Below are positions 25,473-38,500 of a stretch of 64,000 nt of DNA, one piece after another. This DNA is from Vespa crabro (lineage: Eukaryota; Arthropoda; Insecta; Hymenoptera; Vespidae): assembly GCF_910589235.1 (NCBI RefSeq), contig NC_060955.1, positions 10,870,837 through 10,934,836 on the forward strand. Direction: 5' to 3'. Under the pieces are notes generated by a model. The model was not told the DNA's origin and did no database searches. It saw only the letters and a list, made by a program, of their open reading frames with translations. The translations under genes and the position numbers were made by a program. Position 1 is the first letter of the stretch; every line of letters begins with the position of its first letter.

Positions 25473-28400
25473 TCGTATATACGATGCGAACAATGTTAAA
25501 ACTTTGATTCCAGTATAAAATAGATGTTTGATCTTATGAAATGCAATGTTCTGCATCGATTGGTATCATTTTTCAAACTGTGGCTCAAATATTACTAAAG
25601 ATTTCACGAAATTAACTTCGCGTATAGCGAAATTCGCGTATGTCGATTAAGTTTTTCGATAAAAATCATATGAAAACGCCTATTTAAACATAGCAAACAC
25701 GTTATATTCTTGTTATATTCTTTACTCTGCATCGATAGAATATAAAATCAATGAAATTGAACGAGATTTCAACTTTTCGTTTTTCGACGATACGCGTATA
25801 TGAGCGAAAAATCGTATATACGATGCGAAACAATGTTAAAACTTTGATTCCAGTATAAAATAGATGTTTGATCTTATGAAATGCAATGTTCTGCATCGAT
25901 TGGTATCATTTTTCAAACTGTGGCTCAAATATTACTAAAGATTTCACGAAATTAACTTCGCGTATAGCGAAATTCGCGTATGTCGATTAAGTTTTTCGAT
26001 AAAAATCATATGAAAACGCCTATTTAAACATAGCAAACACGTTATATTCTTGTTATATTCTTTACTCTGCATCGATAGAATATAAAATCAATGAAATTGA
26101 ACGAGATTTCAACTTTTCGTTTTTCGACGATACGCGTATATGAGCGAAAAATCGTATATACGATGCGAAACAATGTTAAAACTTTGATTCCAATATAAAA
26201 TAGATGTTTGATCTTATGAAATGCAATGTTCTGCATCGATTGGTAACATTTTTCAAACTGTGGCTCAAGTATTACTAAAGATTTCACGAAATTAACTTCG
26301 CGTATAGCGAAATTCGCGTATGTCGATTAAGTTTTTCGATAAAAATCATATGAAAACGCCTATTTAAACATAGCAAACACGTTATATTCTTGTTATATTC
26401 TTTATTCTGCATCGATAGAATATAAAATCAATGAAATTGAACGAGATTTCAACTTTTCGTTTTTCGACGATACGCGTATATGAGCGAAAAATCGTATATA
26501 CGATGCGAAACAATGTTAAAACTTTGATTCCAATATAAAATAGATGTTTGATCATATGAAATGCATTGTTCTGCATCGATTGGTAACATTTTTCAAACTG
26601 TGGCGCAAGTATTACAAAAGATTTCACGAAACTAACTTCGCGTATAGCGAAATTCGCGTATGCCGATTACGTTTTTCGATAAAAATCATATGAAAACGCC
26701 TATATAAACATAGTAAAAACGTTATATTCTTGTTATATTCTTTATTCTGCATCGATAGAATATAAAATCAATGAAATTGAACGAGATTTCAACTTTTCGT
26801 TTTTCGACGATACGCGTATATGAGCGAAAAATCGTATATACGATGCGAAACAATGTTAAAACTTAGATTCCAATATAAAATAGATGTTTGATCTTATGAA
26901 ATGCAATGTTCTGCATCGATTGGTAACATTTTTCAAACTGTGGCGCAAGTATTACTAAAGATTTCACGAAATTAACTTCGCGTAAAGCGAAATTCGCGTA
27001 TGTTGATTAAGTTTTTCGATAAAAATCATATGAAAACGCCTATTTAAACATAGCAAACAGGTTATATTCTTGTTATATTCTTTATTCTGCATCGATAGAA
27101 TATAAAATCAATGAAACTGAACGAGATTTCAACTTTTCGTTTTTCGACGATACGCGTATATGAGCGAAAAATCGTATATACGATGCGAAACAATGTTAAA
27201 ACTTAGATTCCAATATAAAATAGATGTTTGATCTTATGAAATGCAATGTTCTGCATCGATTGGTATCATTTTTCAAACTGTGGCTCAAGTATTACTAAAG
27301 ATTTCACGAAATTAACTTCGCGTATAGCGAAATTCGCGTATGTCGATTAAGTTTTTCGATAAAAATCATATGAAAACGCCTATTTAAACATAGCAAACAC
27401 GTTATATTCTTGTTATATTCTTTATTCTGCATCGATAGAATATAAAATCAATGAAATTGAACGAGATTTCAACTTTTCGTTTTTCGACGATACGCGTATA
27501 TGAGCGAAAAATCTCATATACGAACGAAACAATATAAAACTTCGATTCCAATATAAAATAGATGTTTGATCTTATGAAATGCAATGTTCTGCATCGATTG
27601 GTAACATTTTTCAAACTGTGGCGCAACTATTACTAAAGATTTCACGAAATTAACTTCGCGTATAGCGAAATTCGCGTATGTCGGTTAAGTTTTTCGATAA
27701 AAATCATATGAAAACGCCTATTTAAACATAGCAAACACGTTAAATTCTTGTTATATTCTTTATTCTGCATCGATAGAATATAAAATCAATGAAATTGAAC
27801 GAGATTTCAACTTTTCGTTTTTCGACGATACGCGTATATGAGCGAAAAATCGTATATACGATGCGAAACAATGTTAAAACTTTGATTCCAATATAAAATA
27901 GATGTTTGATCTTATGAAATGCAATGTTCTGCATCGATTGGTAACATTTTTCAAACTGTGGCGCAAGTATTACAAAAGATTTCACGAAATTAACTTCGCG
28001 TATAGCGAAATTCGCGTATGCCGATTACGTTTTTCGATAAAAATCATATGAAAACGCCTATTTAAACATAGTAATAACGTTATATTCTTGTTATATTCTT
28101 TATTTTGCATCGATAGAATATAAAATCAATGAAATTGAACGAGATTTCAACTTTTCGTTTTTTGACGATACGCGTATATGAGCGAAAAATCGTATATACG
28201 ATGCGAAACAATGTTAAAACTTTGATTCCAATATAAAATAGATGTTTGATCTTATGAAATGCAATGTTCTGCATCGATTGGTAACATTTTTCAAACTGTG
28301 GCTCAAGTATTACTAAAGATTTCACGAAATTAACTTCGCGTATAGCGAAATTCGCGTATGTCGATTAAGTTTTTCGATAAAAATCATATGAAAACGCCTA

Positions 28401-30205
28401 TTTAAACATAGCAAACACGTTATATTCTTGTTATATTCTTTATTCTGCATCGATAGAATATAAAATCAATGAAATTGAACGAGATTTCAACTTTTCGTTT
28501 TTCGACGATACGCGTATATGAGCGAAAAATCGTATATACGATGCGAAACAATGTTAAAACTTTGATTCCAATATAAAATAGATGTTTGATCTTATGAAAT
28601 GCAATGTTATGCATCGATTGGTAACATTTTTCAAACTGTGGCGCAAGTATTACAAAAGATTTCACGAAACTAACTTCGCGTATAGCGAAATTCGCGTATG
28701 CCGATTACGTTTTTCGATAAAAATCATATGAAAACGCCTATATAAACATAGTAAAAACGTTATATTCTTGTTATATTCTTTATTCTGCATCGATAGAATA
28801 TAAAATCAATGAAATTGAACGAGATTTCAACTTTTCGTTTTTCGACGATACGCGTATATGAGCGAAAAATCGTATATACGATGCGAAACAATGTTAAAAC
28901 TTAGATTCCAATATAAAATAGATGTTTGATCTTATGAAATGCAATGTTCTGCATCGATTGGTAACATTTTTCAAACTGTGGCGCAAGTATTACTAAAGAT
29001 TTCACGAAATTAACTTCGCGTAAAGCGAAATTCGCGTATGTTGATTAAGTTTTTCGATAAAAATCATATGAAAACGCCTATTTAAACATAGCAAACAGGT
29101 TATATTCTTGTTATATTCTTTATTCTGCATCGATAGAATATAAAATCAATGAAATTGAACGAGATTTCAACTTTTCGTTTTTCGACGATACGCGTATATG
29201 AGCGAAAAATCGTATATACGATGCGAAACAATGTTAAAACTTTGATTCCAATATAAAATAGATGTTTGATCTTATGAAATGCAATATTCTGCATCGATTG
29301 GTATCATTTTTCAAACTGTGGCTCAAGTATTACTAAAGATTTCACGAAATTAACTTCGCGTATAGCGAAATTCGCGTATGTCGATTATGTTTTTCGATAA
29401 AAATCATATGAAAACGCCTATTTAAACATAGCAAACACGTTATATTCTTGTTATATTCTTTATTCTGCATCGATAGAATATAAAATCAATGAAATTGAAC
29501 GAGATTTCAACTTTTCGTTTTTCGACGATACGCGTATATGAGCGAAGAATCTCATATACGAACGAAACAATATAAAACTTCGATTCCAATATAAAATAGA
29601 TGTTTGATCTTATGAAATGCAATGTTCTGCATCGATTGGTAACATTTTTCAAACTGTGGCGCAACTATTACTAAAGATTTCACGAAATTAACTTCGCGTA
29701 TAGCGAAATTCGCGTATGCCGATTACGTTTTTCGATAAAAATCATATGAAAACGCCTAATTAAACATAGTAATAACGTTATATTCTTGTTATATTCTTTA
29801 TTTTGCATCGATAGAATATAAAATCAATGAAATTGAACGAGATTTCAACTTTTCGTTTTTTGACGATACGCGTATATGAGCGAAAAATCGTATATACGAT
29901 GCGAAACAATGTTAAAACTTAGATTCCAATATAAAATAGATGTTTGATCTTATGAAATGCAATGTTCTGAATCGATTGGTATCATTTTTCAAACTGTGGC
30001 TCAAGTATTACTAAAGATTTCACGAAATTAACTTCGCGTATAGCGAAATTCGCGTATGTCGATTAAGTTTTTCGATAAAAATCATATGAAGACGCCTATT
30101 TAAACATAGCAAACACGTTATATTCTTGTTATATTCTTTATTCTGCATCGATAGAATATAAAATCAATGAAATTGAACGAGATTTCAACTTTTCGTTTTT
30201 CGACG

Positions 30206-30215
30206 ATACGCGTAT
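30206..30215. other. 10-bp palindrome ATACGCGTAT
   Basis: This perfect palindrome is centred on ACGCGT, 12 bp before the second dyad of the unit, and is present in most type A and type B units. A minority of units (starts 1, 1343, 3721, 5757, 9833, 13229, 14926, 15589) read AAACGCGTAT, which breaks the outer pair of the palindrome. Those variants are confined to the first 16 kb. Confidence 0.8.
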
Positions 30216-30226
30216 ATGAGCGAAAA

Positions 30227-30240
30227 ATCGTATATACGAT
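30227..30240. other. 14-bp perfect palindrome of type A units
   Basis: ATCGTATATACGAT equals its own reverse complement. It sits at unit positions 55-68 and recurs in about 150 of the 188 units, usually unchanged. A symmetric site at one phase per 340 bp could bind a dimeric protein or extrude as a small cruciform; both are inference. Some units carry single changes, for example ATCTACG forms at 50609, 51968 and 54687 and GTTGCG flanks in the c units of the four-unit repeat. Confidence 0.85.
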
Positions 30241-30372
30241 GCGAAACAATGTTAAAACTTTGATTCCAATATAAAATAGATGTTTGATCTTATGAAATGC
30301 AATGTTCTGCATCGATTGGTAACATTTTTCAAACTGTGGCGCAAGTATTACAAAAGATTTCACGAAATTAAC

Positions 30373-30397
30373 TTCGCGTATAGCGAAATTCGCGTAT
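30373..30397. other. Compound dyad and direct repeat cluster TTCGC/GCGAA
   Basis: Two overlapping dyads share one arm. TTCGC-GTATA-GCGAA (30373-30387) is a 5-bp stem with a 5-nt loop, and GCGAA-A-TTCGC (30383-30393) is a near-continuous palindrome. The same bases also make a 9-bp direct repeat TTCGCGTAT at 30373 and 30389. The direct repeat explains the three 16-bp deletion units, since loss of one copy plus the spacer removes exactly 16 bp. This is the most CpG-dense segment of the unit apart from the 5' palindrome region. Confidence 0.85.
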
Positions 30398-30469
30398 GCC
30401 GATTACGTTTTTCGATAAAAATCATATGAAAACGCCTATATAAACATAGTAAAAACGTTATATTCTTGT

Positions 30470-30500
30470 TATATTCTTTATTCTGCATCGATAGAATATA
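30470..30500. other. AT-rich inverted repeat around the second TTCTGCATCGAT box
   Basis: TATATTCT (30470-30477) is the reverse complement of AGAATATA (30493-30500) across a 15-nt spacer. A nested alternative pairs TATTCT with AGAATA across the 8-nt loop GCATCGAT. It recurs near the 3' end of almost every unit. Occasional units break it, for example GATAGTATAT at 41360, 45774, 50529, 51888 and 54607, and GATATAATAT at 5735. Confidence 0.75.
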
Positions 30501-32549
30501 AAATCAATGAAATTGAACGAGATTTCAACTTTTCGTTTTTCGACGATACGCGTATATGAGCGAAAAATCGTATATACGATGCGAAACAATGTTAAAACTT
30601 AGATTCCAATATAAAAAAATGTTTGATCTTATGAAATGCAATGTTCTGCATCGATTGGTAACATTTTTCAAACTGTGGCTCAAGTATTACTAAAGATTTC
30701 ACGAAATTAACTTCGCGTATAGCGAAATTCGCGTATGTCGATTAAGATTTTCGATAAAAATCATATGAAAACGCCTATTTAAACATAGCAAACACGTTAT
30801 ATTCATGTTATATTCTTTATTCTGCATCGATAGAATATAAAATCAATGAAATTGAACGAGATTTCAACTTTTCGTTTTTCGACGATACGCGTATATGAGC
30901 GAAAAATCGTATATACGATGCGAAACAATGTTAAAACTTAGATTCCAATATAAAATAGATGTTTGATCTTATGAAATGCAATGTTCTGCATCGATTGGTA
31001 ACATTTCTCAAACTGTGGCTCAAGTATTACTAAAGATTTCACGAAATTAACTTCGCGTATAGCGAAATTCGCGTATGTCGATTAAGTTTTTCGATAAAAA
31101 TCATATGAAAACGCCTATTTAAAGATAGCAAACACGTTATATTCTTGTTATATTCTTTATTCTGCATCGATAGAATATAAAATCAATGAAATTGAACGAG
31201 ATATCTACTTTTCGTTTTTCGACGATACGCGTATATGAGCGAAAAATCTCATATACGAACGAAACAATGTTAAAACTTCGATTCCAATATAAAATAGATG
31301 TTTGAACTTATGAAATGCAATGTTCTGCATCGTTTGGTAACATTTTTCAAACTGTGGCGCAACTATTACTAAAGATTTCACGAAATTAACTTCGCGTATA
31401 GCGAAATTCGCGTATGTCGGTTAAGTTTTTCGCTAAAAATCATATGAAAACGCCTATTTAAACATAGCAAACACGTTATATTCTTGTTATATTCTTTATT
31501 CTGCATCGATAGAATATAAAATCAATGAAATTGAACGAGATTTCAAATTTTCGTTTTTCGACGATACGCGTATATGAGCGAAAAATCTCATATACGATCG
31601 AAACAATGTTAAAACTTCGATTCCAATATAAAATAGATGTTTGATCTTATGAAATGCAATGTTCTGCATCGTTTGGTAACATTTTTCAAACTATGGCGCA
31701 ACTATTACTAAAGATTTCACGAAATTAACTTCGCGTATAGCGAAATTCGCGTATGTCGGTTAAGTTTTTCGATAAAAATCATATGAAAACGCCTATTTAA
31801 ACATAGCAAACACGTTATATTCCTGTTATATTCTTTATTCTGCATCGATAGAATATAAAATCAATGAAATTGAACGAGATTTCAACTTTTCGTTTTTCAA
31901 CGATACGCGTATATGAGCGAAAAATCGTATATACGATGCGAAGCAATGTTAAAACTTCGATTCCAATATAAAATAGATGTTTGATCTTATGAAATGCAAT
32001 GTTCTGCATCGATTGGTATCATTTTTCAAACTGTGGCTCAAGTATTACTAAAGATTTCACGAAATTAACTTCGCGTATAGCGAAATTCGCGTATGTCGAA
32101 TAAGTTTTTCGATAAAAATCATATGAAAACGCCTATTTAAACATAGCAAACACGTTATATTCTTGTTATATTCTTTATTCTGCATCGATAGAATATAAAA
32201 TCAATGAAATTGAACGAGATTTCAACTTTTCGTTTTTCGACGATACGCGTATATGAGCGAAAAATCGTATATACGATGCGAAACAATGTTAAAACTTTGA
32301 TTCCAATATAAAATAGATGTTTGATCTTATGAAATGCAACGTTCTGAATCGATTGGTAACATTTTTCAAACTGTGGCGCAAGTATTACTAAAGATTTCAC
32401 GAAATTAACTTCGCATATAGCGAAATTCGCGTATGTCGATTAAGTTTTTCGATAAAAATCATTTGAAAACGCCTATTTAAACATAGCAAACACGTTATAT
32501 TCTTGTAATATTCTTTATTCTGCATCGATAGAATATAAAATCAATGAAA

Positions 32550-35500
32550 TTGAATGAGATATCGACTTTTCGTTTTTCGACGATACGCGTATATGAGCGA
32601 AAAATCTCATATACGAACGAAACAATGTTAAAACTTCGATTCCAATATAAAATAGATGTTTGATCTTATGAAATGCAATGTTCTGCATCGATTGGTAACA
32701 TTTTTCAAACTGTGGCGCAACTATTACTAAAGATTTCACGAAATTAACTTCGCGTATAGCGAAATTCGCGTATGTCGGTTAAGTTTTTCGATAAAAATCA
32801 TATGAAAACGCCTATTTAAAGATAGCAAACACGTTATATTCTTGTTATATTCTTTATTCTGCATCGATAGAATATAAAATCAATGAAATTGAAAGAGATA
32901 TCTACTTTTCGTTTTTCGACGATACGCGTATATGAGCGAAAAATCTCATATACGAACGAAACAATGTTAAAACTTCGATTCCAATATAAAATAGATGTTT
33001 GATCTTATGAAATGCAATGTTCTGCATCGATTGGTAACATTTTTCAAACTGTGGCGCAACTATTACTAAAGATTTCACGAAATTAACTTCGCGTATAGCG
33101 AAATTCGCGTATGTCGATTAAGTTTTTCGATAAAAATCATATGAAAACGCCTATTTAAACATAGCAAACACGTTATATTCTTGTTATATTCTTTATTCTG
33201 CATCGATAGAAAATAAAATCAATGAAATTGAACGAGATTTAAACTTTTCGTTTTTCGACGATACGCGTATATGAGCGAAAAATCGTATATACGATGCGAA
33301 ACAATGTTAAAACTTTGATTCCAATATAAAATAGATGTTTGATCTTATGAAATGCAACGTTCTGAATCGATTGGTAACATTTTTCAAACTGTGGCGCAAG
33401 TATTACTAAAGATTTCACGAAATTAACTTCGCGTATAGCGAAATTCGCGTATGTCGATTAAGTTTTTCGATAAATATCATATGAAAACGCCTATTTAAAC
33501 ATAGCAAACACGTTATATTCTTGTTATATTCTTTATTCTGAATCGATAGAATATAAAATCAATGAAATTGAACGAGATATCTACTTTTCGTTTTTCGACG
33601 ATACGCGTATATGAGCGAAAAATCGTATATACGATGCGAAACAATGTTAAAACTTTGATTCCAATATAAAATAGATGTTTGATCTTATGAAATGCAATGT
33701 TCTGCATCGATTGGTAACATTTTTCAAACTGTGGCGCAAGTATTACAAAAGATTTCACGAATTTAACTTCGCGTATAGCGAAATTCGCGTATGTCGGTTA
33801 AGTTTTTCGATAAAAATCATATGAAAACGCCTATTTAAACATAGCAAACACGTTATATTCTTGTTATATTCTTTATTCTGCATCGATAGAATATAAAATC
33901 AATGAAATTGAACGAGATTTCAACTTTTCGTTTTTCGACGATACGCGTATATGAGCGAAAAATCGTATATACGATACGAAACAATGTTAAAACTTTGATT
34001 CCAATATAAAATAGATGTTTGATCTTATGAAATGCAATGTTCTGCATCGATTGGTATCATTTTTCAAACTGTGGCTCAAGTATTACTAAAGATTTCACGA
34101 AATTAACTTCGCGTATAGCGAAATTCGCGTATGTCGATTAAGTTTTTCGATAAAAATCATATGAAAACGCCTATTTAAACATAGCAAACATGGTATATTC
34201 TTGTTATATTCTTTATTCTGCATCGATAGAATATAAAATCAATGAAATTGATCGAGATTTCAACTTTTCGTTTTTCGACGATACGCGTATATGAGCGAAA
34301 AATCGTATATACGATGCGAAACAATGTTAAAACTTTGATTCCAATATAAAATAGATGTTTGATCTTATGAAATGCAACGTTCTGAATCGATTGGTAACAT
34401 TTTTCAAACTGTGGCGCAAGTATTACTAAAGATTTCACGAAATTAACTTCGCGTATAGCGAAATTCGCGTATGTCGATTAAGTTTTTCGATAAAAATCAT
34501 ATGAAAACGCCTATTTAAACATAGCAAACACGTTATATTCTTGTTATATTCTTTATTCTGCATCGATAGAATATAAAATCAATGAAATTGAACGAGATAT
34601 CTACTTTTCGTTTTTCGACGATACGCGTATATGAGCGAAAAATCTCATATACGAACGAAACAATGTTAAAACTTCGATTCCAATATAAAATAGATGTTTG
34701 ATCTTATGAAATGCAATGTTCTGCATCGATTGGTAACATTTTTCAAACTGTGGCGCAACTATTACTAAAGATTTCACGAAATTAACTTCGCGTATAGCGA
34801 AATTCGCGTATGTCGGTTAAGTTTTTCGATAAAAATCATATGAAAACGCCTATTTAAACATAGCAAACACGTTATATTCTTGTTATATTCTTTATTCTGC
34901 ATCGATAGAATATAAAATCAATGAAATTGAACGAGATTTCAACTTTTCGTTTTTCGACGATACGCGTATATGAGCGAAAAATCTTATAAACGATGCGAAA
35001 CAATGTTAAAACTTTGATTCCAATATAAAATAGATGTTTGATCTTATGAAATGCAATGTTCTGCATCGATTGGTATCATTTTTCAAACTGTGGCTCAAGT
35101 ATTACTAAAGATTTCACGAAATTAACTTCGCGTATAGCGAAATTCGCGTATGTCGATTAAGTTTTTCGATAAAAATCATATGAAAACGCCTATTTAAACA
35201 TAGCAAACACGTTATATTCTTGTTATATTCTTTATTCTGCATCGATAGAATATAAAATCAATGAAATTGAACGAGATTTCAACTTTTCGTTTTTCGACGA
35301 TACGCGTATATGAGCGAAAAATCGTATATACGATGCGAAACAATGTTAAAACTTTGATTCCAATATAAAATAGATGTTTGATCTTATGAAATGCAACGTT
35401 CTGAATCGATTGGTAACATTTTTCAAACTGTGGCGCAAGTATTACTAAAGATTTCACGAAATTAACTTCGCGTATAGCGAAATTCGCGTATGTCGATTAA

Positions 35501-38500
35501 GTTTTTCGATAAAAATCATATGAAAACGCCTATTTAAACATAGCAAACACGTTATATTCTTGTTATATTCTTTATTCTGCATCGATAGAATATAAAATCA
35601 ATGAAATTGAACGAGATATCTACTTTTCGTTTTTCGACGATACGCGTATATGAGCGAAAAATCTCATATACGAACGATACAATGTTAAAACTTCGATTCC
35701 AATATAAAATAGATGTTTGATTTTATAAAATGCAATGTTCTGCATCGATTGGTAACATTTTTCAAACTGTGGCGCAACTATTACTAAAGATTTCACGAAA
35801 TTAACTTCGCATATAGCGAAATTCGCGTATGTCGGTTAAGTTTTTCGATAAAAATCATATGAAAACGCCTATTTAAACATAGCACACACGTTATATTCTT
35901 GTTATATTCTTTATTCTGCATCGATAGAATATAAAATCAATGAAATTGAACGAGATTTCAACTTTTCGTTTTCGACGATACGCGTATATGAGCGAAAAAT
36001 CGTATATACGATGCGAAACAATGTTAAAACTTAGATTCCAATATAAAATAGATGTTTGATCTTATGAAATGCAATGTTCTGCATCGATTGGTAACATTTC
36101 TCAAACTGTGGCTCAAGTATTACTAAAGATTTCACGAAATTAACTTCGCGTATAGCGAAATTCGCGTATGTCGATTAAGTTTTTCGATAAAAATCATATG
36201 AAAACGCCTATTTAAACATAGCAAACAAGTTATATTCTTGTTATATTCTTTATTCTGCATCGATAGAATATAAAATCAATGAAATTGAACGAGATATCTA
36301 CTTTTCGTTTTTCGACGATACGCGTATATGAGCGAAAAATCGTATATACGATGCGAAACAATGTTAAAACTTTGATTCCAATATAAAATAGATGTTTGAT
36401 CTTATGAAATGCAATGTTCTGCATCGATTGGTAACATTTCTCAAACTGTGGCTCAAGTATTACTAAAGATTTCACGATATTAACTTCGCGTATAGCGAAA
36501 TTCGCGTATGTCGATTAAGTTTTTCGATAAAAATCATATGAAAACGCCTATTTAAACATAGCAAACACGTTATATTCTTGTAATATTCTTTATTCTGCAT
36601 CGATAGAATATAAAATCAATGAAATTGAATGAGATATCTACTTTTCGTTTTTCGACGATACGCGTATATGAGCGAAAAATCTCATATACGAACGAAACAA
36701 TGTTAAAACTTCGATTCCAATATAAAATAGATGTTTGATCTTATGAAATGCAACGTTCTGAATCGATTGGTAACATTTTTCAAACTGTGGCGCAAGTATT
36801 ACTAAAGATTTCACGAAATTAACTTCGCGTATAGCGAAATTCGCGTATGTCGATTAAGTTTTTCGATAAAAATCATATGAAAACGCCTATTTAAACATAG
36901 CAAACACGTTATATTCTTGTTATATTCTTTATTCTGCATCGATAGAATATAAAATCAATGAAATTGAACGAGATATCTACTTTTCGTTTTTCGACGATAC
37001 GCGTATATGAGCGAAAAATCTCATATACGAACGAAACAATGTTAAAACTTCGATTCCAATATAAAATAGATGTTTGATCTTATGAAATGCAATGTTCTGC
37101 ATCGATTGGTAACATTTTTCAAACTGTGGCGCAACTATTACTAAAGATTTCACGAAATTAACTTCGCGTATAGCGAAATTCGCGTATGTCGATTAAGTTT
37201 TTCGATAAAAATCATATGAAAACGCCTATTTAAACATAGTAAAAACGTTATATTCTTGTTATATTCTTTATTCTGCATCGATAGAATATAAAATCAATGA
37301 AATTGAACGAGATTTCAACTTTTCGTTTTTCGACGATACGCGTATATGAGCGAAAAATCGTATATACGATGCGAAACAATGTTAAAACTTTGATTCCAAT
37401 ATAAAATAGATGTTTGATCTTATGAAATGCAATGTTCTGCATCGATTGGTATCATATTTCAAACTGTGGCTCAAGTATTACTAAAGATTTCACGAAATTA
37501 ACTTCGCTTATAGCGAAATTCGCGTATGCCGATTAAGTTTTTCGATAAAAATCATATGAAAACGCCTATTTAAACATAGCAAACACGTTATATTCCTGTT
37601 ATATTCTTTATTCTGCATCGATAGAATATAAAATCAATGAAATTGAACGAGATTTCAACTTTTCGTTTTTCGACGATACGCGTATATGAGCGAAAAATCG
37701 TATATACGATGCGAAGCAATGTTAAAACTTTGATTCCAATATAAAATAGATGTTTGATCTTATGAAACGCAATGTTCTGCATCGATTGGTATCATTTTTC
37801 AAACTGTGGCTCAAGTATTACTAAAGATTTCACGAAATTAACTTCGCGTATAGCGAAATTCGCGTATGTCGAATAAGTTTTTCGATAAAAATCATATGAA
37901 AACGCCTATTTAAACATAGTAAAAACGTTATATTCTTGTTATATTCTTTATTCTGCATCGATAGAATATAAAATCAATGAAATTGAACGAGATTTCAACT
38001 TTTCGTTTTTCGACGATACGCGTATATGAGCGAAAAATCGTATATACGATGCGAAACAATGTTAAAACTTAGATTCCAATATAAAATAGATGTTTGATCT
38101 TATGAAATGCAATGTTCTGCATCGATTGGTAACATTTCTCAAACTGTGGCTCAAGTATTACTAAAGATTTCACGAAATTAACTTCGCGTATAGCGAAATT
38201 CGCGTATGTCGATTAAGTTTTTCGATAAAAATCATATGAAAACGCCTATTTAAACATAGCAAACACGTTATATTCTTGTTATATTCTTTATTCTGCATCG
38301 ATAGAATATAAAATCAATGAAATTGAACGAGATATCTACTTTTCGTTTTTCGACGATACGCGTATATGAGCGAAAAATCGTATATACGATGCGAAACAAT
38401 GTTAAAACTTTGATTCCAATATAAAATAGATGTTTGATCTTATGAAATGCAATGTTCTGCATCGATTGGTAACATTTCTCAAACTGTGGCTCAAGTATTA

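Larger units (their letters stand above)
30173..30512 (+). repeat. Reference type A satellite unit (340 bp)
   Basis: This unit has the common length and the common base at nearly all diagnostic sites, so it serves as a map for the others. In order it holds AGATTTCA (30180), the palindrome ATACGCGTAT (30206-30215), the palindrome ATCGTATATACGAT (30227-30240), an AT-rich middle, box TTCTGCATCGAT (30305-30316), a second AGATTTCA (30355), the TTCGC/GCGAA dyad cluster (30373-30393), an AT-rich stretch, and a second TTCTGCATCGAT (30481-30492) inside an AGAATATA inverted repeat (30470-30500). By hand count a near-identical unit has 53 G, 51 C and about 23 CpG in 340 bp. One local oddity is ATATAAAC in place of the usual ATTTAAAC near 30437. 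Confidence 0.93.
24400..32549 (+). repeat. Satellite block 4: units 73-96, with 6-unit duplication
   Basis: Unit starts are 24400, 24740, 25079, 25418, 25757, 26097, 26437, 26777, 27117, 27457, 27795, 28135, 28475, 28815, 29155, 29495, 29833, 30173, 30513, 30852, 31192, 31531, 31870 and 32210. About 26380-27660 matches 28420-29700 at 2,038 bp (6 units). Shared markers are CGAAACTAAC (26627/28665), GCCTATATAAAC (~26698/28736), CGTAAAGCG (~26981/29019), GTATGTTGATT (26998/29036) and AAACAGGTTA (~27055/29093). Units 28135 and 29833 share TATTTTGCATCG and GTTTTTTGACG. Unit 30513 has a 1-bp shorter AT stretch (ATAAAAAAATG). No gene is present. Confidence 0.93.

Noticed and set aside
30470..30500. 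Rho-independent terminator or promoter-like TATA elements
   Set aside because: The AT-rich inverted repeat lacks a GC stem and a T-tract at the right place, and TATA-like strings are expected by chance at ~69% AT. There is no adjacent gene to regulate.
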